Shown here: piece after piece, positions 7,506 to 17,015 of the stretch | Layout of the letters: each line of letters begins with the position of its first letter | Position numbering within the stretch: position 1 is the stretch's first letter | From: Candidatus Thorarchaeota archaeon | Lineage (GTDB): Archaea > Asgardarchaeota > Thorarchaeia > Thorarchaeales > Thorarchaeaceae | Direction: 5' to 3' | NCBI GenBank assembly: GCA_021498125.1 | Contig: JAIZWL010000007.1 | Coordinates: forward strand, 1-64,000 | DNA length: 64,000 nucleotides | Position numbers and translations under genes: made by a program | The notes under the pieces: generated by a model | The model's input: only the letters and a program-made list of their open reading frames with translations | Told to the model about the DNA's origin: nothing | The model's database searches: none

Positions 7506-10225
7506 ACATGGGAGTGGGAGCATTGACCATTGCCCTAGACCAATTCGCTCTTGAGTTTGTACGGCTGGCAAGAGAGGAACCGCCTCCCAGTATACGTGAT
7601 GATCTCTTTTCAACGCGGCAATCCATTGCTATTGTAAATCTCGGGCTTTTGAGAAGGTTTCAGATTGGAGCCGACCTGTCCATTCCTGATCTGGTGGAAC
7701 TGGCAATTATCACCACGCCATTAGAGGCGCAAGGTTATGCTGAGATGATCGCTCTTCGAGTCCTTCTGGGTGATGAGCGTGAGGTTATGAACACGGATCG
7801 GGGGATTCCCGAGCTAGTAGACCCTGAAGATGTGCAGATCGTTCCGGGTGGTGGTACTAGTAGTAGGAAACCCGGGCTGAGTCAACATCCACGTAGTTCG
7901 CGTTTCAGAAAGCGATTGACCCCAAAGGAACTCTTCGATGTCTTGTCACTCATTGCAGAACAGAGGATCGAGACCGAGATCAAGTCTGAGGCCATCACGT
8001 TTGCGAATCAGGTAGAGGAAGACCTCTTTGCCCAGAGTAGGGACTCGATCAGCGAGGATGAAAAGAGACAGTATGTCATGCATCGCACCTCTTTCGAACT
8101 GGTCGGTGGTAGACGCGGCATATTGCAGAGAGAGATCACCAACTATGATGATCTCTTCGATGCTGCACGAAGAGAGGTTCTCACTGCGCTTCCGCTCTTT
8201 GACAAACATAAACTCAGTCAGGGTCAAGCCCTCGGACTAAATGAAGAGATGAAAGAGTTGACCCGGCGGGACGATCAGGCGTTGGCGCTTGCTGTTCTTG
8301 ATACGGTCACTTCGAGACAAGAGCCTCCCGAGACAAAGATACTGATGGATGACGCTCCGATCTCTCATATCATGTCCGCCTATGATACTCTCTTAGAGTA
8401 CGAGCAATTCATCGACAGAATGGGACTGGCCCCGACTTCTGAGGCACCGCATCTACAGGAAGTCAAAGTGCAATTGCAAGAATCGATTCGGCAGAACGTG
8501 GAATTGTTGTCGGATCTCCTACAGTACCCCGAACTCTTTCAGGATGGCATTGATCATCATACGCTCAGAGCAATGGCTGATGCAACCCTGCGAACAGCGT
8601 CCCCTCTTGATGCGCTTAAGCAGGCCCGCAGTGTTGATGAGCAATTATGGACCGACCTCTCGACCTATGTCTATGAGAGAGCGAAAAAAGATCTTGAGTT
8701 GCTCACTGCACAGGATGTCTTGGATGATCCCATCCTGTCACCTGAATGGGCGAGGCTGCTTCATGATCGACTTGATGTGCTGACTGATGCAAGCTGGGAA
8801 GAGCGAAGGCAGATTGTCAATCGTCTTGAAGAACTAAGCGAATACGCAAGCCGGGCCCCATCAGTGGTTACCGCTCTCTTATCTGAGACCCAATCTCAGC
8901 TTCAGTCCATGATCCCGCAGGCCTCATCGTTAGAGGAAGTTATCTCCACTAAATCGTTGAGTGATACTGCTCAGCTCACAAAAGAGGTCTCACAAGATTT
9001 TCAGGACTGGATGGATCAGCGGATAGATCGTGTTGGCAGCCGTGACGAACTGGTCAATGTCGTAGAGACCGCAAAGGCCGAGGGCCTGCCTTTTTCCTCC
9101 GGTCATGTTTATGATAAGGGGACTGCCCTTGAAATGCCTCGTGCGGAACTCTCCAAATTACTTGGCAATATGTTTGATTATCTGATGAATCTGATGGAAT
9201 TTGACAATCCCTCTTTTGAGCGGGTCGAGTCATTGATAGAGAACGCGCACTTCTCTCTCAGCGAGATTGAACTTCTGGTCTCACGCGCGATCGAACAATC
9301 CTGTTCGGGCGCATTGGGTGCCCTGGCCTATCACGACACGGATAAAATCCTCAAGACCGTACCATCCTCTGCTGCGGATTTGTTACAACAAGGTCTCGGC
9401 GCAGGTGCAGGGGAGAATCTGCTTAAAATCTGGTTCGAATATTCCGGGCGTCTCCCAGACTGGATGCGTGACCCGATCAAGCAGGTGGCCAAGCGAGTTG
9501 TGATCGAGCTCGGGAAGAAAAAAGCGTCAAGCCTGATCGGTTCATCTGAGGCTGGTGCCTTGCCTAATGGCACGGTCCGGCCGTACTTTCTTGGTGACGA
9601 TCCTGATACTGTTGATATTGATGAGACCCTTGAACATATTCTCTCCACAGGGAAGCCAAGAGATGCCATAACGGTGGATGACTTTGTGGTGCGTAGAATG
9701 GTCTCAGGCAGGCGTTGTGTTGTATTCCTTGTGGACATCTCTGGGTCGATGAGGGGCAGACCTCTGAGTGCTGCAACACTGGTCGCCTCTATGCTTCTTG
9801 CTGCCTTCGCCCGGGATGAACTTGGTGTTGCACTGTTCGAGTCAAACTCGCATGTCGTGTGTGAGATCGGTGAGGCAGTCGATATCGATGTGGTGATGGA
9901 CACGCTGTTGGATCTCACAGCACGCGGTGGCACACAGATGAGTTCGGCTCTGCGCTGGGCCCGTGATGAGTTTGCGAAGTCCCGAAGTCAGGATAAGATG
10001 CTCATCATGGTCACCGATGCAAATCTGGCGGACTTTGCAAAGTCCATACCGATCATGGAGGAGATCGCAGACATGGGAGTCACGAGTCTTCTTGCGATCC
10101 CCGTCTCGACTTATGGAATTGGGAACATCCAGGCTATTATCGAGTCCGCCTCGGCTCAGATGGTCCCGATAAAGAGCTGGGACAACTTTCCCGAGCTTGT
10201 CAGTGAGATCTTGTCACGGAGATAG
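7502..10225 (+). CDS. VWA-domain protein, partner of MoxR ATPase
   Basis: A 907-residue protein with a long helical N-terminal part (about 1-700) and a C-terminal von Willebrand A domain (about 740-907). The metal-ion-dependent adhesion site is complete: DISGS (Asp745, Ser747, Ser749), a threonine in the GGTQMSSAL loop and an aspartate in VTDANL. Such proteins pair with MoxR ATPases and bind clients through the metal site. The N-terminal part, rich in Glu, Leu and Arg, is not recognised. The gene overlaps the MoxR gene by four bases and precedes the SWIM-like gene by five bases, so the three form one operon. Confidence 0.85.
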   Translation: MNMGVGALTIALDQFALEFVRLAREEPPPSIRDDLFSTRQSIAIVNLGLLRRFQIGADLSIPDLVELAIITTPLEAQGYAEMIALRVLLGDEREVMNTDRGIPELVDPEDVQIVPGGGTSSRKPGLSQHPRSSRFRKRLTPKELFDVLSLIAEQRIETEIKSEAITFANQVEEDLFAQSRDSISEDEKRQYVMHRTSFELVGGRRGILQREITNYDDLFDAARREVLTALPLFDKHKLSQGQALGLNEEMKELTRRDDQALALAVLDTVTSRQEPPETKILMDDAPISHIMSAYDTLLEYEQFIDRMGLAPTSEAPHLQEVKVQLQESIRQNVELLSDLLQYPELFQDGIDHHTLRAMADATLRTASPLDALKQARSVDEQLWTDLSTYVYERAKKDLELLTAQDVLDDPILSPEWARLLHDRLDVLTDASWEERRQIVNRLEELSEYASRAPSVVTALLSETQSQLQSMIPQASSLEEVISTKSLSDTAQLTKEVSQDFQDWMDQRIDRVGSRDELVNVVETAKAEGLPFSSGHVYDKGTALEMPRAELSKLLGNMFDYLMNLMEFDNPSFERVESLIENAHFSLSEIELLVSRAIEQSCSGALGALAYHDTDKILKTVPSSAADLLQQGLGAGAGENLLKIWFEYSGRLPDWMRDPIKQVAKRVVIELGKKKASSLIGSSEAGALPNGTVRPYFLGDDPDTVDIDETLEHILSTGKPRDAITVDDFVVRRMVSGRRCVVFLVDISGSMRGRPLSAATLVASMLLAAFARDELGVALFESNSHVVCEIGEAVDIDVVMDTLLDLTARGGTQMSSALRWARDEFAKSRSQDKMLIMVTDANLADFAKSIPIMEEIADMGVTSLLAIPVSTYGIGNIQAIIESASAQMVPIKSWDNFPELVSEILSRR

Positions 10226-10230
10226 AGACC

Positions 10231-12408
10231 ATGGTGTTTCGATTTGTAGAGGATAAACGATTGGCCAAGGCCAAGAAAATCAGTGACTCCAAGGTCAGCT
10301 TGCATATTATTCGTGAACGGCCACTCAGCCTCTGGGCCTCCATTCAGGGGAGTGCAAAGGACCCCTACTATATAGCGATCGACCTTGAGATGGGTGTCGT
10401 CGGGCATGTCTGTCCTGACTTTCTCCGGTCAAAGTCACGGCCGTCTGATATGACCCTCGGCTGGTGCAAACATCTCGGAAAGATTCTCTTGATGCTTGAT
10501 GACGTTCAAGTTGGCGAGTTATACCAAGCGGTTGAATCACTCAGGATTATCAAGAGTGAGACGGCTCTCGCAGAGATTATTGAACGTATCAAGATGAAGG
10601 CCCAAAAGTCACCGGAAGAAAATGAGGTCAGTCTTCGTGATAGCCTTGCTCATGCTGTAAAGTCCTCTACCATTTCTGATGAAGAGTTGGATGCTATCAG
10701 GGAAAAGTTGCGTGCTGAGATCGGGCAGGGCTCACTGTTTTACCGGCTTATGCATATGGCGTCAATTTTGGAGGAGTCGCAACAGTTCGCAAAAGTTGTC
10801 ATGCCGCTAATGATTCCCTACTGGCGACGTGCCGAGCAAGATTTCTTTACTGCATTCTGGTCAGTTGGTGGAATCCATCGACTGGATGTGGCATATCTCC
10901 TCGCTCATATTGGCCGTCAGCTGGGATTGAGTGTGTCTATTGATCTCTTACAGGTACCGAAGGATCTCTTGCGCGAAGAAGTAGCGGATGCGAAGATCAC
11001 TCTAGATGTGATGGGTCTTGAGCATCGTGCGTTCCGTCGTGTCTCGGACGATCTGGTTCAGCAACGAATGGAGCGTCTGTTGTTTCTTCTCGGCATAACT
11101 GAGGCCAAGGTCGATGATGTTAGACAATATATCGAGTCCCATACTCGGAAGATGCACGTGGACGAGAATAAACCGCAAGTCGATGATTTTCTTATTTATT
11201 GCCTTCAGTCAGTTCATCATACCACACCATTAGATATCCGTAAGTATGAGCGAAAGAAATCCTATGTGCTTCCTCGTGAGATACTGGACGATCCCGTTCT
11301 CTCATTTGTTCTCAAGTCTATCAGTGCGACACGCTCATTGGAGCTCACAATCGAAGAAGTGTATGTACATCGTACCCTGTTCGATTGGTTGAAGGATCCG
11401 ACTGATGAAACGATTTGGATTGAGAGACCCCGCAAGTGGACTCCTGATAATTTATTAAATCCGGGAGGATACATTGTCCAATGGGCTGTTAATTCCACCC
11501 GCTTTCACCATGAGTTTCTTCACGCATATGATGCCACTGATAGGCTTGTCATTGATCCGACCAGTCCCATCTATCCCGAGATTCAACCGTTCGATCTGAC
11601 CCTCTGTCAGGCCGCTAGTCAGAGAGGACTTGGATTGGAACGGGTCGTGCGTCCTATGAATATTCTCAGTCCCGAGCAGACTGTTAGGCTGGTCCTGAAG
11701 GGAACCAAGATCATCTCGAACGTTCTTCCTTGGAGCGTGTTGCAAGAGTTTGCGCGTGTAGGTGTTGTCAAGGCGGGCGAGATCGCAGCGGCTGTTCGTG
11801 AGTGTCGCGGTCTACGTTTTGTATATGGGAGTCATGCTTTAGAACAGGCCCTTCTAGCCATTCAGCACTTGGGATCATCGGGCATGTCGCAAAAGAAGTA
11901 CTCGGAATTTCACGTGATACTTCGTACCTCGCCTCGTAGAACAACCGTTGATGTCGCTCGAATAGCGCAACAGATTATCCTTAACGAAGGTCCCGAGTGT
12001 CAACTTCTCACAAGTATTGTAGCCACTAAAAATGATCATTTGCGGCTGGTTGCCAGTATTGCACGGTCTACGGATAATATCATTAAGTTTCGGAAAGATC
12101 TGTGCACGGCCATCGTTGAGCATGTGATCGGTCAATCGATCTACGAGGGCATTCTCACCAAAATTGTCAAGAGTGATCTTCGTCATTATGAGATGTTCAA
12201 AGACATACTGAAACAACACATCATGGCCGACCTAGTAAAAGCTGAGAGCGTCCTTGCATCCAACCCGGATAGTCAAGCCATTCGGCAGAACCGCCTGCTC
12301 CAAATTCTCACAAAGTCCGTCACGACCCCGCGCTCCGGTCCGGTCTCATCTCAAGTCCTTGAGGAATTCAATCGGCTTGTTGGTGAAATTCACAAGTTGG
12401 TTGATTGA
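10231..12408 (+). CDS. SWIM-like zinc-finger protein, third member of the MoxR/VWA operon
   Basis: A 725-residue, mostly helical protein. Near the N-terminus, after a beta-hairpin-like stretch (YYIAIDLEMGVVGHVC), is a candidate SWIM zinc site. The usual CxC-xn-CxH becomes His59-x-Cys61, then Cys79-x-His81 in GWCKHLGKILL. SWIM proteins stand next to MoxR and VWA genes in bacterial operons such as E. coli yehL/yehP/yehQ, which supports the assignment. The other 600 residues are not recognised. The gene follows the VWA gene after five bases. The operon ends here; a run of A-rich and T-poor sequence follows before a convergent gene. Confidence 0.6.
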   Translation: MVFRFVEDKRLAKAKKISDSKVSLHIIRERPLSLWASIQGSAKDPYYIAIDLEMGVVGHVCPDFLRSKSRPSDMTLGWCKHLGKILLMLDDVQVGELYQAVESLRIIKSETALAEIIERIKMKAQKSPEENEVSLRDSLAHAVKSSTISDEELDAIREKLRAEIGQGSLFYRLMHMASILEESQQFAKVVMPLMIPYWRRAEQDFFTAFWSVGGIHRLDVAYLLAHIGRQLGLSVSIDLLQVPKDLLREEVADAKITLDVMGLEHRAFRRVSDDLVQQRMERLLFLLGITEAKVDDVRQYIESHTRKMHVDENKPQVDDFLIYCLQSVHHTTPLDIRKYERKKSYVLPREILDDPVLSFVLKSISATRSLELTIEEVYVHRTLFDWLKDPTDETIWIERPRKWTPDNLLNPGGYIVQWAVNSTRFHHEFLHAYDATDRLVIDPTSPIYPEIQPFDLTLCQAASQRGLGLERVVRPMNILSPEQTVRLVLKGTKIISNVLPWSVLQEFARVGVVKAGEIAAAVRECRGLRFVYGSHALEQALLAIQHLGSSGMSQKKYSEFHVILRTSPRRTTVDVARIAQQIILNEGPECQLLTSIVATKNDHLRLVASIARSTDNIIKFRKDLCTAIVEHVIGQSIYEGILTKIVKSDLRHYEMFKDILKQHIMADLVKAESVLASNPDSQAIRQNRLLQILTKSVTTPRSGPVSSQVLEEFNRLVGEIHKLVD

Positions 12409-12527
12409 TTGATAGATAGATCGGTGTCCCGTTCACAAGAACACAGGAGCCCCCGAAATTAAAAAAGAACTACAAAAAAAGAGAGGCAAGAGCCTGAAGA
12501 TTGATCATCAAGCTCTTTGTGTGTGCA

Positions 12528-14753
12528 TTATACATTCCACTGGTCGCGTGTCAGGAAGACGATCGCACCTGATGCACTATGACCGACGGCGAAGCTTTCA
12601 GTCCATGAGGGCATTGATGGCGCACTCTGAGAGGATAGCATATCCTGCCATGCCTCATCGGTGAGCCGATCACTTGCAGGATGAGTGAACTCGTAGTATG
12701 AGAACGTCCCTCCACGGGTGATGAGGATCTGGCCGTTCACAGAGGTCACGACATAGATCAACATGGGATTACCAACTGCCTCTTCGAGAACCTGTCCCGA
12801 GTTAGGGTCGGTGTGCACGTCCGCAATCACTGCCATCTGTTTATCTGCACTGCTGACCAGCATACTATCTTCAGGCATCGTGGATATTGCTTCTAACGTG
12901 CTCCCGCTCGCACTTATCGTAAGCAGGTCTGTTTCATTGAGGGCTTTTCCCGATAACTCCTTGATCGAGATCGCCCGGAGATCAAGAAGGAACTCGTGGA
13001 GCCTTGTCAGTTGTGACCTCATGCTGTTCGATATAAGATCCCTCTTTTCCAATCCGGATAGCATCATTTTACATAGTGATGCAAGTCGTCCGTAGAGTTT
13101 TGGCACTGGTTCGACGTATCCTTGACTCGTCTCACCTATAGCAGTAAATCTTCCATAGGACTGTTTGGCATAGAGAATCGTGTCATGACGTAGTTCAGTC
13201 CATGAGGCCAATGCGGTCATTAGTTGTTTGTCAACCCATGCACTATTCTGCATAAATAGAGGATAGTTCTGGGTAGGTTGTTCAAGAAGTGGCAGTAGAC
13301 TGTAAAGCCATAGATAGTACAGATTAGAGGTCCAGGTCTCAGCAGTGAGATTCCCCATCTTGTTACGCAGCATCGCCATCTGCTCGACGTAATTAGGATA
13401 TTTTTTATCATCCTCAAGGAGCTTCCACGCACGCTCAGAACCAAGCGCCGCCATGACATCCAATCCCTTAGGCATGAACCGATTCTCTACGTGAGAGTAA
13501 ACAAGCTGAGAGAGGATATAGCTGTCAGGGATGTATCGCTGTCCCATAAACCTGAGTCCCATTGTCTGATTGATGTTTTCAAAATCACCTAGAAGACTGG
13601 AGAGAATCTGAGGCGATCTCAGTTTGACGGCCGATTCGATGAACTTTGAGAGAAGCGTGTCATTAGCAAGCGTTGTAAAGCTCGGGTTCAGACCATAGGT
13701 CTCGTTGATGAGCTTGAGATATTCGGTGGGCAGAAGATCGTCAGCCTCACCAACAAAGAATACCGTAGGATAGTATATTGCCTCCCAGAGATCATAGCCA
13801 TCAACATCCGAGCCAAAGAATGGGACTGGGTTCTTCAGGGCAAGTGTTAGCAGAATTGCTTGAGCGGTCTCGTTCATTCCCTTCGCATTGTTGCTGAGCG
13901 AGCCTTTGGGAACGAGTCGAAAACCAATTCGACCGTACCACATCATTGCCAAGAAGAACTGCTCTAATCTGTAGCTTCGAGTATAGTGACCACGCGGAAC
14001 GTACTGCGTGAAGTCCTCCTTGTATTCCATGAACCAATCATCGGTCATCTGTGAATGTTGATCAATGAGGCTGAGCACCTTGTTCACTTCTGTCTGGGCC
14101 TCGGGAAGGATAGATGTCGTGTTGTCGAGTAGATATGCGGCTACGGAGAAATAGATGACGTTCCTGAGGGCAGCATCTTGCCATCTACCCGGTGGCGCGG
14201 CATGATATTGATCGATTGAGGAGTCAAGCATCATCGTTGTAACATTACCCAACAGATCCCAGAATGAATAGACCTCCGCCTCTCGCAGGGAAAGATCATA
14301 GAGAACGTGAAACGCATGAAGTACTGCATCCGAAGTCACAAAACTTGGAAGCCCGTTGCCCTCATTTTCTATTAGGATGTCATAGATCTGTTTGTAGTCG
14401 GACTGTGGGACTGCCACGAAACCGTTGGTCTCAAGCAGTTGCTTCTGTTCTGTTGTGAGGTCTGGGAACGAGTCCAAATTAACAACGTTTGTCAAACCTG
14501 GCGAGATGGTGTATTGAGGCGCATTTATGGTGAAGTTTTCGCTATAAGGCTCATAGTCTGCAAAGGCATGCGAAATCGTTGTGTTGATCTGAACTCCAAG
14601 ACCATTGACCTGAATCTGTGGAATTGTCGGGATCCCAAACCATGAGACATACCCGGCAATCCCAACTATCAGAGTTGCGGCAAGAATCGATGAGATCACT
14701 CCGCTGGTAATCATCTTCTTTTTGGTGGTTGGTTCTAAAGTCAATACGCTCAT
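12528..14753 (-). CDS. DUF3160 family protein, membrane-anchored
   Basis: A 741-residue protein with an N-terminal signal anchor (about 15-40) and a large extracytoplasmic region. The family hallmarks are clear: LLETNGFVAVPQSD, then LPSFVTSDAVLHAFHVLYD, and a mid-protein tyrosine- and glutamate-rich helical repeat. DUF3160 proteins are exported and have no established activity. The ATG chosen leaves a short basic cytoplasmic tail before the anchor. It is transcribed alone, convergent with the MoxR/VWA/SWIM operon; the two ends are 119 bases apart. The neighbours on the other side are peptide-binding proteins on the same strand, so it may share a cell-surface role in nutrient handling. Confidence 0.8.
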   Translation of the reverse strand: MSVLTLEPTTKKKMITSGVISSILAATLIVGIAGYVSWFGIPTIPQIQVNGLGVQINTTISHAFADYEPYSENFTINAPQYTISPGLTNVVNLDSFPDLTTEQKQLLETNGFVAVPQSDYKQIYDILIENEGNGLPSFVTSDAVLHAFHVLYDLSLREAEVYSFWDLLGNVTTMMLDSSIDQYHAAPPGRWQDAALRNVIYFSVAAYLLDNTTSILPEAQTEVNKVLSLIDQHSQMTDDWFMEYKEDFTQYVPRGHYTRSYRLEQFFLAMMWYGRIGFRLVPKGSLSNNAKGMNETAQAILLTLALKNPVPFFGSDVDGYDLWEAIYYPTVFFVGEADDLLPTEYLKLINETYGLNPSFTTLANDTLLSKFIESAVKLRSPQILSSLLGDFENINQTMGLRFMGQRYIPDSYILSQLVYSHVENRFMPKGLDVMAALGSERAWKLLEDDKKYPNYVEQMAMLRNKMGNLTAETWTSNLYYLWLYSLLPLLEQPTQNYPLFMQNSAWVDKQLMTALASWTELRHDTILYAKQSYGRFTAIGETSQGYVEPVPKLYGRLASLCKMMLSGLEKRDLISNSMRSQLTRLHEFLLDLRAISIKELSGKALNETDLLTISASGSTLEAISTMPEDSMLVSSADKQMAVIADVHTDPNSGQVLEEAVGNPMLIYVVTSVNGQILITRGGTFSYYEFTHPASDRLTDEAWQDMLSSQSAPSMPSWTESFAVGHSASGAIVFLTRDQWNV

Positions 14754-14914
14754 GGTTCAAATAGTAGCTACAATTATACTTAGTACCACGGTTTAGAACA
14801 GTGATGGACTGGTCTGTCCACAAATTAGAACAGTCAATCGTTCGATGACGCTATAGTGATGTTTGGGTAATCTGGCTCACGTTACGAACACTCGTCAAAT
14901 TTTGCTTCTTTGCT

Positions 14915-16834
14915 CTATGTTGTCGTTCTACGCCTACGGATGTTAGCCGTATAATCTAAGATGAGCGACCCGGCCACGATTGCATCTACAACAAGAGATA
15001 CAGCTATGAACACATTCAGTGGTGAATCGATCCATGGAATCTCTTTTGGTTGTTGCATTGTTGATTGATTTGTCCCGTTACTACGAACAGGACCATAGAA
15101 GTAGATCGAGTTATGTGTTAGCTCGATAAATTCTCCCGCAATGTGTTCCGTCACATTAAATGGGCCACTGGTCACCATAGGTTTATTCGGGGGCTGTGGG
15201 TCCCATGTGTCCCAATTTTCCGGACCAATGCTCTCAAAGACATGCTTGGGGATGATTGGTAGGCGACCTAGAGTATGAAAATTCCAGTATGACGTGTCAT
15301 TGAATTCTGCAACTACCACATAAGCAGTCGGAGTGGTTGCGGAAACAAGGTTTGTCAGACTGTAGCTATAGGGATTATCTCTATGATTTGGATTAACATC
15401 TCCTTGTTTATAGTAATTAATAGAGAACGCCACATCCTCTGCTGTGAGAGGTGTATTATCACTCCAACTTGCGTTTTGCAACACTCGGAAAGTATATCGG
15501 ATGTGCCCATCCAAGACCGATGGATTATCGGCATGGGTTTCTACGAGGTAGCTCTCTGCAAGCCAATTGATGATATTTCCTTGCCAGTCCCAGACCAGTA
15601 GACTATCGTAGAGTTCACCAAGTACACCTCTCGCATAGTCACCGTAAGGGGCAGAATTAGCCTCATAGATCATGAAATTGAACGTGTCTATATCCTTTGA
15701 AATGCTCCACCGAAAGGTCCCTCCAAAGGGTCCGCCCCGATCGGCTCTCAAATGAGCCTTCTGATTTGTCCACCAATATGGAATAGGATTGGCGACATCA
15801 TGAAGGAACCCCTCAAATCGATCAGTCCTGTGAGCAGTCAATAATACGTTCTCGTAGCAGACTATTACTGGACACTGATAGACTAAGATATTCTGCATCT
15901 CAATGGCTGCGTGATATATCTCATCATAATCGGTGGAGTACAGTATAATATCTTTCCATGCATCATAGTCGGAGTTGCAAAAATTGGGGAAGTTGTGATA
16001 CGGCTCACTTGCTGATTCGCTACTATACTCATAGGCTAGCCAGTCAACATCAAAATTTCGGAAGTTCGTACCGAGGAATACGATATCGTAGTCTTTGTGA
16101 TAATTTAGATTATAAATCACATCGATAAGATCTATTGATAGTGCTATAGCATCAAAACCAAGGTCTCTCAGTGCTTCTGTGATGATTGCGCTCACATTCG
16201 CATTGGTGCCTGAATTCCAATATTCAACAAGGATTGTTTCAAGATCCACAGTGCCAGAGCCACCGTGACCGGGACCCTCAAGGTATCCGTCACTATCAGA
16301 ATCGATAAATCCGGCAGCAGTAAGAAGCTGCTTTCCCTTGGTAATGTCCGCCTCATAATAGTGGTAGGTGAGCAAATCCTCTGCTGAGAAGGGATTGGAT
16401 TTTGGCACTACTGAATCTAGAGGTTCTGCGAGACCGTCCCATACCTCTTCAGAGATCCTCACTTTATCAAGTGCGAAGGCCAGTGCTCTGCGAAATGCGG
16501 TGATGTTGAATGGGTATTTTGCAGTGTTGATAGTAATGTACCCATAACCATTACGCGGAGTCTTGACGACTTCTATGTCCTCAGTAGCAGTCAAGGTCGA
16601 AAAGTACTTCGGGTCTACTATATCACCAATGAAATCAATCGAACCGTTTTGAAGAGCTAGTGCTTGTTGATCAGGATCCTCTATGATATTATAGACAAGT
16701 CTATCGATGAATGGCCCAGTTTGGGGATTCCCTAGGATAGTAGATTGTGCTGTAACAGCCGTTGGCGAGAATGTTGCGACAAGAATGATCGCAATGCTCA
16801 TAATCGTTACTACGCTCTTCGGATACCGTAACAT
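14915..16834 (-). CDS. Peptide/nickel-type ABC substrate-binding protein (SBP family 5), membrane-anchored
   Basis: A 639-residue extracytoplasmic solute-binding protein. After a signal peptide (about 1-29) it has the SBP_bac_5 features: the early GYGYITINTAKYPFN and RRALAFALDK segments, and later DNTPLTAEDVAFSINYYK. Unlike typical members it ends in a membrane helix (about 610-630) followed by an RRRR tail, so it is held to the membrane from the C-terminus. No permease or ATPase genes are nearby, so it must work with a transporter coded elsewhere or act as a sensor or capture protein. It is a close paralogue of the next gene. Confidence 0.85.
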   Translation of the reverse strand: MLRYPKSVVTIMSIAIILVATFSPTAVTAQSTILGNPQTGPFIDRLVYNIIEDPDQQALALQNGSIDFIGDIVDPKYFSTLTATEDIEVVKTPRNGYGYITINTAKYPFNITAFRRALAFALDKVRISEEVWDGLAEPLDSVVPKSNPFSAEDLLTYHYYEADITKGKQLLTAAGFIDSDSDGYLEGPGHGGSGTVDLETILVEYWNSGTNANVSAIITEALRDLGFDAIALSIDLIDVIYNLNYHKDYDIVFLGTNFRNFDVDWLAYEYSSESASEPYHNFPNFCNSDYDAWKDIILYSTDYDEIYHAAIEMQNILVYQCPVIVCYENVLLTAHRTDRFEGFLHDVANPIPYWWTNQKAHLRADRGGPFGGTFRWSISKDIDTFNFMIYEANSAPYGDYARGVLGELYDSLLVWDWQGNIINWLAESYLVETHADNPSVLDGHIRYTFRVLQNASWSDNTPLTAEDVAFSINYYKQGDVNPNHRDNPYSYSLTNLVSATTPTAYVVVAEFNDTSYWNFHTLGRLPIIPKHVFESIGPENWDTWDPQPPNKPMVTSGPFNVTEHIAGEFIELTHNSIYFYGPVRSNGTNQSTMQQPKEIPWIDSPLNVFIAVSLVVDAIVAGSLILDYTANIRRRRTTT

Positions 16835-17015
16835 AGTTTTTCATTCCCCATGTGCACCAACAGCCATACAAGATAGTATTTTGAATAATAGGATAAATCG
16901 GTTCTGATGTTATTTAGGGCACATAGTAGTTTCAGTGCGTCCACTTGTACGATGAACCTGAGAGAGATTATTTATAATATCTTATCTTGTCTTGGCAAGA
17001 CCATCTCTCTGCGAC

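Noticed and set aside
9331-9933. Minus-strand open frame of 200 codons
   Set aside because: It is antisense to the VWA domain with its intact metal site and is rich in Ser, Arg and Pro, as expected for a shadow.
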